DNA from: Primulina eburnea
Lineage: Eukaryota; Streptophyta; Magnoliopsida; Lamiales; Gesneriaceae
Assembly (NCBI RefSeq): GCF_022965805.1
Contig: NC_133106.1
Span: 35,143,913-35,207,912, forward strand
Direction: 5' to 3'
DNA: 64,000 bases
Shown: positions 10,751 through 21,640 of the stretch, piece by piece
Position numbering within the stretch: position 1 is the stretch's first letter
Layout of the letters: each line of letters begins with the position of its first letter
Notes under the pieces: generated by a model
The model's input: only the letters and a program-made list of their open reading frames with translations
Told to the model about the DNA's origin: nothing
The model's database searches: none
Made by a program: the position numbers and the translations under genes

Positions 10751-12880
10751 CAATTGACTACATTTATTGATATATTTGTTTAAAATGTTAAGACCAGGGG
10801 ATACTAATCAGAGACTTCAAATTTCCATTTTAGAAATCCAACTAAGACCAGACTGGCAGACATGATAAATGTTTATTTCATCCTACTCATATGCACATTG
10901 TTCTCGTGATAGGATGGATAGTCAAGATTTGCTCATGCATATATAGGACCAATTTTTTTTTGAAATTGTATGTGTGGCATGATCTTACCCGTTGAGATGA
11001 AGTGAGGATAGTGCCCACATAGGTAGGATCTCATTAACGATAAATAAAAAACATCCATTTTTCTGTTGTATACCAAACGGTCTTGTTCTCCTGCTTAGCA
11101 TCAACGTCTTCTCTACTAAATAACACGACCACGGATGTGTAATCAAATGTTTCAAATTTCCATTTTAATGTCCAATTAAGACGAGAGAAGATAGTTATTT
11201 TTAAGAAAAACAAAATTATTTCTTCGGTCCCATAATTAAATGAATTATTGGATAGATTGATAAACGAATAGGTGAAATAACATCAAATATAGATATTTAA
11301 TTATATATTTGTGACGGACGAAAAAGAATATGACGTTCACATGGAATGATAAATATCCATCTATATTCTTAACAAACCGTCTTGTTTTGAAGCTAGGTTA
11401 AATGTCACATCCAGTAAAGAACCTCACAACAATAGATAATTTGGTGTTATCACGAGAACAGTTGTGTTTGGTGAACATGATAGGATTGTTAATCCAATCA
11501 AATCCAATATTTTGTTTCAATTTTGTGTAAGAAGCATTTAGCTCACATCAATAAAAAGTTATAAATTATTTATAACATATAATCGAAATTACAATGCAAT
11601 TTTTTATATTTATATTCATTAGTTATTAAAAAATGACAAAATTATATTTTATGATTTTATCTCAAATTTATTTACCAACATGAACGAAACATATTATCGT
11701 TCATTCAATATTATTATAGGTTTTATTGAATTCTTTTAATAATCACAATATTATTTATTTGTACAAACTAATAATCCAAACCAAAAGACTCATCCAATAA
11801 TAAATATTTATATTTTATGAGTAAATTGTCAATAAATCATCAACAACATAGTTATATTTATGTTTAGTTTATGTCAAAGCCAAAAAATTCATGTTGTCTC
11901 AGATTTACACACACACAAAATATGTATGCCCTCCTTGACTCTCAATTCTTTTCTCGAATGAAATTACGTGCAAAACATTGAAAATACGAGTATTAATATA
12001 TTATATTTGAGTACAAATATTTCAAATTTATTACCGATATATGATTTTGGAGTTTAAAATTGGAGCACCTATGATAATATCAACACTTGTTACACTTGTT
12101 TTTGTTATCAAATATCTATATTAGTGTCATATATGAAAATGTTGATTTTGAAATGTCATTTATGTACTACATTATAATGTTTTGTATCAATTTCATCAAA
12201 AAAAATACACGAATCATTAATATCAGTATTTGTTATACATATTTGTATACTCAAAAATCATATATGATAACATATTTGAAATATTTTGTATTCAAATATC
12301 ATATATTAATTTTATATTTTCAATATTTTATATCGAAATTTATCTCAGTGAACACACGTGAGCTTAAAAAATGTATAAATATTTTTTTACGTAAACCAAC
12401 TACAATTTTTTTTATTTGATAAAAATCGAATACAAAAATACAATTAAACCGGTGTCTCTCCCTTTCTTTTATAAGGAGTCCAATTAATTTTTGAGTGGGT
12501 TTAATGTGAGATCGTCTCACGGATCATAATCTGTGCCCTACCTACATTCAAAATAAAAAATAATGCTCTTAACATAAAAAGTAATACTTTTTCATGAGTG
12601 ACCCAAATAAGAGATCTGTCTCACAAATACGACCCGAAAAACCGTCTCACACAAATTTTTATCTTAATTTTTTGACTGACCCGACGTGGAAAACAAATAC
12701 ATTATTTCCGGTTGCAATAATTATAATATTTTTGTCTTGGAAGAAAAATATGTAATTCTGAATACGACGACGCATCGGTGGGTCCCATGCTCTGTTTCCC
12801 CCCTCGGACATCTTTCTCATTCCTAGCTTTCCAGACTCACTCCGTCCTTTCGAACTTGAACACACTCGCACACTGCTGCA
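10751..12880. other. Intergenic AT-rich region with dispersed repeats
   Basis: No coding exon seen. Positions 10906-11045 match about 135 bp at 50838-50975 and 57090-57222 (a CAAGATTTGC block, then GATCTTACCCGTTGA and ATCTCATTAAC), so they belong to a dispersed repeat. Two loosely similar blocks at about 10815-11110 and 11150-11400 look like an old direct duplication. Positions 12506-12650 carry a GTGAGACGGTCTCAC-family copy, listed separately. Confidence 0.5.
12506..12650. repeat. GTGAGACGGTCTCAC-family element copy
   Basis: Starts GTGAGATCGTCTCAC and ends ACCGTCTCAC, with the usual inner blocks (AAAAAGTAATACTTTTTCATGA, then TGACCCAAATAAGAGATC, then CTCACAAATACGACCCG). Orientation is opposite to the copy at 62261. 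Confidence 0.8.
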
Positions 12881-13865
12881 AAATCAATATAGTAATTCTT
12901 TAGATCTGTGTCGAAAGTCATAAACCAGATTCCTCCAGTACGGTCCGGTGAGCATTGATCTCCATTGCTGCACTTTCTCTCGTTTTTGTGGAAGCAATTT
13001 GTGTAGTGTGAACTCTTTTTCCGTACGTGATTGTGTGATTCCTTGCTGTGATTTTTCCTTTTCCCTGTCGAAAATGGTTTTCCTTGGAGATCTGAGCATG
13101 TAAAAGTTTTTTTTAGCATGATTTGTGGCGAATGTGGTGAGTGTTGTTTATGGAGTTGTGTGGACGTCGTGGTTTGCGACTTCACGTGCCATTGTTTAAT
13201 GGAGTTATTCTTCGGTTAGGACGCTGTTTATAGTATATGAAGTTCGAAGTTATATGTTTCATGCTTAAAATTGTTTATTATTTGCTACATTTTGAATGCG
13301 GTGAAGCTTAAGTGATGTTCGATTATTGCTCTGTCTAGTTAGTGGGTTCATTTCAGTTTTGGATTATTGTTAGATCCGTTACTTGATTGTACTTAGTAAG
13401 GAATCGGTCTCCTTGATGTGGAATTGAATGTGGTTTGCTGCGGTTTTTTTTTATGATATTTTTGGCATAAAGGTCGTAAATTGAGCGTGTCCTGTTGTTG
13501 CGGGTTTTCCTAGTTTTTCAGAAAACCAAATATACGGTCGAAGACCAATGAGCAGATATGAGGCTCTTCTTGTGTTGGCTTGTGTCATTCTCTGGCAGTT
13601 GCATTTTCTTGTTGGCCGTGATTGCTCAGTTATGAAATATAAATTGAATCACACATTGGATGGTCTTCAAATTATGATTTTCTTTCTTGCTTTTGTAGGA
13701 AATATTCGTAGCTCTAATACCGATTTATTTTTTAACTTAACCAATCACAGCTTTGCTCATGAGTCATGACTTGTATTTGAGCGATGAATTATGAGTGCTT
13801 TGTGGAAAATAATGATTGACGTTGGAGAATTTTCCTTTCTCAGGTTTGCTTTGAGCCATAGCAAA

Positions 13866-16800
13866 ATGGCAGCAGTCGAAGCTGAAAATCCTCTACATGG
13901 ACAAATTACTTGTGGATCCTTACTACAACAGTTGCAGGCAGTGTATTTTTCATTTTTCGTGACGCTAAAAACTTTATGGCCTGTGGTTTGGCTAATTGTT
14001 GCCTGAAACTGTCCACTGCCTGATAGACATCAATACTTGTTTTAATGCAGCAAATTTGGGATGAAGTTGGTGAAGGAGATGAGGAACGGGACCAGATTCT
14101 CCTTCAATTAGAGCAAGAGTGCTTGGATGTATATAAGAGAAAGGTTGACCAAGCTGTGAAATCTAGGGCTAACCTTCTTCATACACTGGCAAATGCTAGA
14201 GTTGAGCTCACCAACCTCTTGTCAGCACTTGGAGAGAAGACTTATATCGGAATTGTGAGTGGTTGCCATGCAAATATATGGAAACATACTGGTACATTAT
14301 GAAGGGCTCTAGAGGTTATAATAATGGTCCTGTTTCTTTTGCAGCCTGATAAGACATCGGGAACAATTAAAGAACAGCTTGCAGCTATAGATCCTGCACT
14401 GAAAAGGCTTTGGAAACAGAAGGATGAAAGAATAGAAGAGTTTTCTGATGTTCAATCTCGGATACAGAAAATATGTGCAGAAATCAATGGATCTGGCGAG
14501 CAGTTGGACAGTCCAACAGTTGACGAATCTGATCTTTCAGTGAAGAAACTAGATGGATTTCAGGCTCAGCTCCAAGATCTTCAAAAAGAAAAGGTGGAGC
14601 CTTAAACTTTCCATGAAATTAACTATGGGGTACATTTTTTTTGGCTGATTCAGCAATCAGAAAAGTTCATGGTTTTGTCCATATGTTTCCTACAGAGCGA
14701 GAGGTTGCACAAGGTTCTTGAATTCGTGAGCACTGTACACGATCTCTGTGCTGTTCTTGGCATGGACTTCTTTACTACTGTCAGTGAAGTCCACCCAAGC
14801 CTAAATGACTCTGGGGGCATGCAGTCAAAAAGCATAAGCAATGATACATTATCTAGATTGGCTAAGACTGTCTTAGCACTGAAGGACGATAAGAAGCAGA
14901 GGTTAAAGAAGGTATTATGCTAGTTCTAAGCTGATTTTTCCAGAGATATTGATACTGATTTTGACCTTTTCAACTGTATATGTTAATGAAATGCTCGTTA
15001 TTTTGTTAAGGAGACCAGTCTTTCATAATATTGTGTAAATCACATTAAATGACTCCGAAAATTTTTCATCCTCGCACCATAATAGTATCCACGGTAAGGA
15101 AGTGCAACCGAGTTCTTAATTTTTTGGTTACAAATTCATAAAATGCTTGACCATGTCCAACTCTTTGATTTTGCGTTATTAATTCCTACTTTGAGAAGTT
15201 TCTATATGTTGGTAAATATCTGTTAGCAAGGAAGTTCTCGTGATTACAATTTACTTCACGGGGGTGCTTGCTTTTTCATGAAGAGCTTTATTCTTTTGAA
15301 ATCTTGTTCTATAGCACAGAGATTTGCATTCCTTTTCAGAATCATTTGTAAGTTAATTAGGCTAATTGACTTTGTTTGTGTTGTGACTTGTGCTCATGCT
15401 ACAGCTTCAAGAACTGGTGACCCAGCTAATTGATCTTTGGAATTTGATGGATACACCGCAAGAAGAACGTAAGCTGTTTGATCATGTTACTTGCAATATT
15501 TCGGTATCAGTGGATGAAGTTACTATTCCTGGGGCTCTTGCTTTGGATCTCGTTGAACAGGCAAATTGAGCACTTCATTTTGTGGAAATCATTATGCTTC
15601 AACAGTTACCATCATCTTGTTATTTATCAATTTAGTCGTTTATTTATTTTTCAAGGCTGAAGTGGAAGTTGAGAGACTTGATCAGCTAAAAGCTAGCAGA
15701 ATGAAAGAAATTGCTTTCGAGAGGCAGACCGAACTCGAGGATATTTTTACTAGTGCTCATATAGAGATTGATACCGAGGCTGCTAGAGAAAGAATATTTG
15801 CACTCATTGATTCCGGGAAAGTTGAGCCTGTCGAGTTATTGGCTGACATGGATAATCAGATAGCAAAAGCAAAAGAAGAGGCGCTCAGCAGGAAGGATAT
15901 TTTGGAAAAGGTTGAGAAATGGATGTTGACTTGTGAAGAAGAAAGTTGGCTTGAAGATTACAATCGGGTAAAGGATTATTACTTTTTTACACCCCTTGAA
16001 CATACTTAATTGTTTTATTCTTATTGCATGCATGGGGAGGTCGGAGAAGTTTCCTCTGCAAGTGTCCCACCTTTCCATTGAAACATTCTTTGCTGCTTTT
16101 TCTATAGGCCTTTAGATTATCTTTCAAAAATTAAGTCATCATACCTGATTATGGAAGTGACAGTGCATTTTTCTGACTCGTTTTAAAGAGAGCAAGTATG
16201 AACAAATCAATTTAGCCGCTACATTTTCATAGAAATGAGATGTTAGGGCACAGTGAGTTTGGGGTGGAAAATAATTTATTCACGTAATTTGTATATGATG
16301 CACTTCAATAATTAACAGACTCTTATTTAAATGTTTTCGTATCCTCGTAAGTAGATCACCCATATGCAGCTAGGTCTGGGTCTTCCACCATCAAGCAACA
16401 ATTAATAGTTGAAAATTCTTTCACAAGTATCTCACGTGGCATTCATGTGCTATGGGAACTTTGATGTGACATTACCTCTTGTATAGCATTGATTACTATG
16501 TAGGGGTGACTTTGCAATTATTCTAATGTTGTAGCGATGTTTCATTGATGAAACAGGATGACAATAGATACAATGCGAGCAGGGGTGCACATTTCAATCT
16601 GAAGAGAGCAGAAAAGGCACGTATCTTGGTCAATAAGGTTCCAGGTAAATGGCTTGTGTTACGAACTCAAACAACAATTATGGTGAAAACTGTAGTTTCA
16701 TTAATCGAAACAGAAAACTTACATAAGAAAATGATCAGTCCTCACAAGGAGAATGACCCTAGAGCAGACAATATAGTAACAGATTAATTTTACTCTCTAC

Positions 16801-18354
16801 TCAATGTTAGCCATTAACTCACAATTCCTCCCCACCTCCCTTGACACTCACTGCACTCTTTTAATTTCCTTCTCCATGTGCTCATAACTGATTCTCCTCA
16901 CTTCCCTTATGGGGCCTTATGCCTTCATTACTATGCTTGAAGATCGATCAGGTCCATTACTACCCTTGAGCCCACAAAAAACCTGTAACAGCATGCACTA
17001 TGCAATATTCTGTTGCTACAACAAAGTTTATCAATGTTAACGTTTTTGTTCAAATTGGCTGCTGTTTTCACCGCTGAAACGAAAATAATGTTCACATATA
17101 TGAGTTACATTGTACTGTTGTCCGTGATTGGGCAAAGTCAGAGAGGTATTTTTTAATATTAAGCTGCTAAAAAAAGCAATACATCATCTTGGTGGGAGAG
17201 CATAAAAAGGCCAGTATGCCATGAATTCATTGTTTAGTTTCATATCCAATTCTACTATGTAGATGATTTCCATCCATTTTTAGCTTTGGTGTTCTATGAT
17301 TGCTTGAATCTGTTACCTAAATGGACAAAAAAAACCCTTCGAAGAATATGAAAATGTTTTATGGAATGTAGAACATTTCTGGGTGCACTGAAATAAGCCG
17401 CTTAAATTAAGAGATCAAAAGTGGAACAGAAAATCTGAATTCTTATATTCAGGATCATGCTCAACTCAAGTTGGAGTGTACAAGCCACATGAGGAAATTC
17501 ATCTCAAGTAGTTAATAAATTGACTTTCGCAATGAAAGATGGTGTTTACTGATGAGTTCTTGAAAGGCTAGATATAAGTTGGTTAGATGTGGAATACTTA
17601 AAATAGAGAGCGTGTGATACTACTTAGCAGTAGATCTGTTAGAATATAGAACTTTTAGAGCCCGTCACTTGTGAGTAATCTAGACATCAGAAGAATGGAA
17701 TTGATTGTTCTTTTCTTGAATTTTTTATTCTTTTTTTGTGAGTTGCTTCTACAAGCCTCGTAATTCATAATTTGATTCATTATTTACTTGTTTTGGTCGC
17801 TCAGCCCTTGTTGACGGCTTGGTTGTTAAAACTCGTGCATGGGAGAAAGATCGTGGTTCAACGTTCACCTATGATGGTGTTCCTCTCCTTGCCATGTTAG
17901 TCGAGTATTCAATGCTTAGACAAGACAGAGAAGAGGAGAAAAAGAGGTTAAGGGTGAGTTTATTATCTTCATACTTCACCTCATCAATCTTGATGCCATT
18001 ATTGAACATCTAATTCATCTGTCGAAAACTTGAATGCAACGTCCCACACAGGATCAGAAAAAGTTCAGCGAACAAGCGGGCAAAGAACAAGAAACCGTCT
18101 TTGGTTCAACACCAAGCCCAGCTAGACAGATCAGTACCAAGAAAGTGGTTGACCCACGAGCCAACGGCGGCTCCAATGGTTCAGCTGGCAGACGGCTTTC
18201 TCTCAATGTTCATCAGAACGGTTCACGATCTATAAATAGAGATGCGAAGAGAGACATGAGACCGGTAGCTCCTGTGAACTATGTAGCAATATCAAAAGAT
18301 GATGCGGCGGCGTCCCATGTTTCTGGGGCCGAACATACTCCATGTACACCCTAA
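13866..18354 (+). CDS. MAP65: MAP65 microtubule-associated protein (Ase1/PRC1 family), 9 coding exons, 582 aa
   Basis: Coding exons: 13866-13937, 14051-14254, 14345-14593, 14696-14911, 15405-15560, 15656-15967, 16557-16644, 17805-17953, 18052-18354; lengths sum to an open 582-aa frame. MAP65 proteins form antiparallel dimers that bundle microtubules in cortical arrays, the preprophase band and the phragmoplast. Seen: the N-terminal GSLLQQLQQIWDEVGEGDEE signature, long coiled-coil helices (residues ~30-330), then the microtubule-binding core with the EDYNRDDNRYNASRGAH motif near 399-415 and KARILVNK. The tail is variable and basic, with SPARQ and RRLSLN, plausible Cdk and Aurora sites as known for the family. 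A 5'UTR intron ends at about 13842 (TTTCTCAG); no coding ATG precedes 13866. Introns 1 and 5 need GC donors (CAG|GCAGTG and CAG|GCAAAT). Subfamily number not assigned. Confidence 0.95.
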
Positions 18355-18956
18355 AAATGTTTGAAGCTAAGATTTGTTAGATTATACATCTTTGTCACCT
18401 GTTTACCATTTAGAGATTCTCGATGTAGGCCGATTATGGTTGGTTAACAACTCCGACTGGGTTATTTCTGGGTTGAGATTGTCTAAAGATGTGATGGGTG
18501 AGTAATGCAGCCGGACATTTTCGACTAGTTTTGCTACCCGATGCTTTACATATTATAGTTGCTACTTTATATGACAAATGTTTAAGTAATGTGGTACTGA
18601 AAATTAAATTGACTGATAAAATAAAAATAATAAAAATCAATGGTCATTTTTGGATCGCCGTCATTTCGTCAAGTCACCTGAAATTTAATTTGTACATTGT
18701 CTGTGTGGTGATTTTCTGGCTATTTTCCAACTACTCGGAGGGGGACTATTATTTTCTAATGCAAAAGACTACAAGTTGCAACACAAATTATATAGAGTCT
18801 GCTACAAAATTCTTTGCCGATATTCGAAGTATTTTTATTTTCTTAAAATAAAACCAAATGTAAATATGATAGCCTATCTGAAACATCAATTCAGTGGTGC
18901 TACCAATTCAAGGATTTCATTCTTTGTTATCTTTCACATATGTTGTTCGTGTGCAG
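18355..18956 (+). other. MAP65 3' flank merging into the LIP5 relic
   Basis: About 600 bp between the MAP65 stop and the first recognisable LIP5 exon. It should hold the MAP65 3'UTR. I searched it by eye for the missing LIP5 start exons (the conserved LLPYLQRADELQKHEP region) and found nothing similar in any frame. Confidence 0.55.
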
Positions 18957-20984
18957 GATAAGAAGTCTTTGAATCTGGGTCCTGATGATCAGCTACATCT
19001 GGAGGGATTCGGCTTGAATGTTTTTTCAAAGGCAGACAAGCAAGACAGAGCAAACCGAGCTGATTTGTATGAGACCTGCACTTCTTTTTTAATTAGTGAC
19101 ATGTTTGTTTTATATTTTTGGTTTTAACATTGAAGAATCGAATGAAAATTTTCTCTCATTTTCCCGCAAACAAAATTGTTTTGTTTTTGTACCCAATTCT
19201 GAGTTGTTTGATAGGTTCAGGTCTAGCATCAAGTCAAGGCTCTTGGTGTACGATAGCATGTTATTATGATGAATCCATGTGTGTGTAACTGCTCTAACGC
19301 TGTTATACATGTAACTGGCATACAGAAGCACCAAGATATAGCAATGGCATCAAATATATTAGTTCACTAGTAGTTTACCTAAGTTCATTTTGGTTTGTTT
19401 GAACTATTTTCTATTGAATATCCATATTAATTGTAATCAATTTGGAAGTTGTTAGATATTTCCTTTCCTTCTCAGTTGCTTAATATCCTCCATTTGTTGC
19501 AGGAATACAGTAAAAACTTTCTATGCTGCAAGCATTTTCTTTGAAATCCTGATTCAATTTGGTGAAGTACTTCAGCCCGATGTAAGTTTCCCACTGCATT
19601 TTTGAATGTCTACATTATTAGTTATTGACAAGCACGGGGTTTCAGACACGTTATCATGTTGATTTCTTCTACTCCATGTTTCTCACTTTTAATCTTTCAA
19701 GTTTCTCTTCTCTTATTCTTTTATATTCCCTCTCTCCTGCAGCTTGAGCAGAAGCAGAAGTATGCAGCATGGAAAGCAGCAGATATAAGGAAGGCTTATA
19801 AAAGAAGGGAGGACGCCTCTACCAGGTCCTCCTGCTGGGCATAGTGATCTATCGGTACCATCTGGTGCATCCAGCGGTGAATGCGTATGTGATTTTTTAT
19901 ATCGTCTCAATCGTGTCACCCATTTTTTCCTGACATATCTCAACAAATTCTGTCAATGCTAGAGTAAATCAAAGATACTGCTTGCCAATTTTACGATAAT
20001 TTCTTTTTTCTGCTCCAGATATTCTTTTGTGTTTTTGTTTTTTTATCAGATTGTCAGTCATTTCTCAAACTACAGCAATTGTTTGCTGCATATCAGTCTG
20101 GTTTTATTTTGTAATTGTTTTTGTCCTCATGATTGGGTCAGGTCTGATGGTGGAATCACTCCTGTTTGATTCAAGATCCTGCACCATAACAGCCTGGTTT
20201 TATTTTGTAATTGTTTTTGTCCTCAATTATGGTGCAGGACCTTGAATCAAACAGGAGTGATTCCACCATCAGACCTGACCCAATCATAAGAGATCACGGT
20301 ACTAGGATTGCACCAGATTCTGATTCATCACCTCACCAACACCTTCAAGTTAATTTTGATCATTCTCCTAATATCTCAACACAACCTTCTAATGTTGCCA
20401 CTCAACCACCTCCGAACATACCACCCCCACCCCCACCACCTCATTATCCCACTGACACTTACCCATCAGAGAATTTTCATCAACCTCCTTCAAACAACTG
20501 TCCTGATCATTCTTTTCATTCTCAAACATATCAGCATCAACCATATCAACAAGAACCACCTCCTCACTTGCCACAACACTACACTTCACATGATGTCCCC
20601 TCGTATTCTTATCCAAATTTCCAGTCATACCCAAGTTTTGAAGAGAGCAGCCTTCCTACTGCTCCATCTAATATCCCTTCTTATTATCAAGGTTCTGATA
20701 CTACATATACCAATTCGCTTCCACCTTCCAGCACAACAAAATATCAGTCAAATGCTCAATACAATTCGAGCGGGAGAAATGGTAGTATTTCAGAAATTTC
20801 ACCAACCACCACTCAGAAATACCAATATGACAGCAATTACCAGCCTCCATCAGAGAAAATTGCTGAGGCACACAAAGCAGCAAGGTTTGCAGTTGGGGCA
20901 TTATCATTTGATGACATCGTTACTGCAGTTGAACACCTTAAGAAATCACTTGAATTGTTGACCAATCCACAATCTGGGCACTGA
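18957..20984 (+). pseudogene. LIP5: LIP5/VTA1 (ESCRT-III/SKD1 regulator) relic, 5'-truncated and frameshifted
   Basis: Four exons match plant LIP5, the VTA1 homologue that activates the SKD1/VPS4 ATPase in multivesicular body sorting: 18957-19066 (DKKSLNLGPDDQLHLEGFG), 19503-19581 (KTFYAASIFFEIL), 19743-19884 (EQKQKYAAWKAADIRKA) and 20238-20984. The last holds a Pro/His/Tyr-rich linker and the conserved VTA1 C-terminus EKIAEAHKAARFAVGALSF. The first ~60 residues (first MIT-like repeat region) are missing upstream; the relic starts exactly at a splice acceptor. Exon 3 is 142 nt, one more than a multiple of three: near 19794-19802 an extra base shifts the frame, giving a TAG at about 19842, while the shifted frame continues LIP5-like (GPPAG, SDLSVPSGASS). 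The last exon is still open for 248 codons. Probably a recent pseudogene; an assembly error is the alternative. Confidence 0.82.
20094..20287. repeat. Inverted duplication with 61-bp arms at a LIP5 splice acceptor
   Basis: Arms 20129-20189 and 20227-20287 are reverse complements with a single mismatch, separated by a 37-bp spacer. That spacer (20190-20226) is itself a near-copy of 20094-20130. The right arm spans the acceptor (GTGCAG, ending 20237) and first 50 bases of the last LIP5 exon, so the left arm is an antisense copy of intron end plus exon start placed in the intron. The order (A, inverted B, A, B) is what a fold-back template switch during replication leaves. Confidence 0.93.
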
Positions 20985-21640
20985 ATCCTGTCACATTTTA
21001 TGATATGGTATAGATGTTTGCTTGTTCTGCTTGTGAACCGGATCCTTGGAATTGAGCATATATTTGAAAATCGTCCAATCAATTGCCAAACCATAGAGTG
21101 GCCCAGCTTGGTTGATAGTAATGTTGTTACGTTGTGGTTTCTTCTTAAGCAACTTTTTGAAAGTGATTTTAACAAATGGAAATCGGTTTGATAATCTGTT
21201 TTTTGAAGCTAATGAAATTGTGCGATTTTTTTAAGTGAGTTTGAATTAGTTTTCGAAATTTATAAATTTGTTCTTTTTTTGAAATTTGATTTTAAATGGA
21301 ATAAATGCAAAGACAAAAATGTCCAAATCATTAAGCCAATATATTTTATTATCCCAAGGTCGAAACAGATTATCTACCTTTCATTCAAGACAAAAACAAA
21401 TTGCATGTCAAGTCTCCGCATTTACATCGAACCACATTACTAAGAGAATGCATTTACAACCAACTAAACATAATACATGGCTTTTGCAAACCAGCTAAAG
21501 ATTTATGTTACAGGAGCATCGAAGTCATGTAAATCACTTTCAGTCTATTATAGGAGAGGTCGTCCCTTGAATTGGTGCTCTCCCACTCTGGCGCTGAACG
21601 ACTCTTCCAATGCAAAATGTCCAGTTCTCTAAAGCAGCAA
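20985..21640. other. Convergent 3' flanks of LIP5 relic and LBR
   Basis: No exon seen. The left part should be the LIP5 3'UTR and the right part the LBR 3'UTR (minus strand). Short ORFs here have no recognisable similarity. Confidence 0.5.

Noticed and set aside
10896..11464. Inverted pair CATTGTTCTCGTGATA / TATCACGAGAACAGTTG as possible TIRs
   Set aside because: Only about 16 bp with a mismatch, no target duplication, and no element-like interior.
12087..12419. 110-codon ORF in AT-rich DNA
   Set aside because: Composition-driven Ile/Phe/Tyr-rich translation with no domain.
20308..20961. 217-codon plus-strand ORF rich in His/Leu/Ile
   Set aside because: Shadow frame of the open last LIP5 exon; low-complexity Pro/His codons read in the wrong frame.
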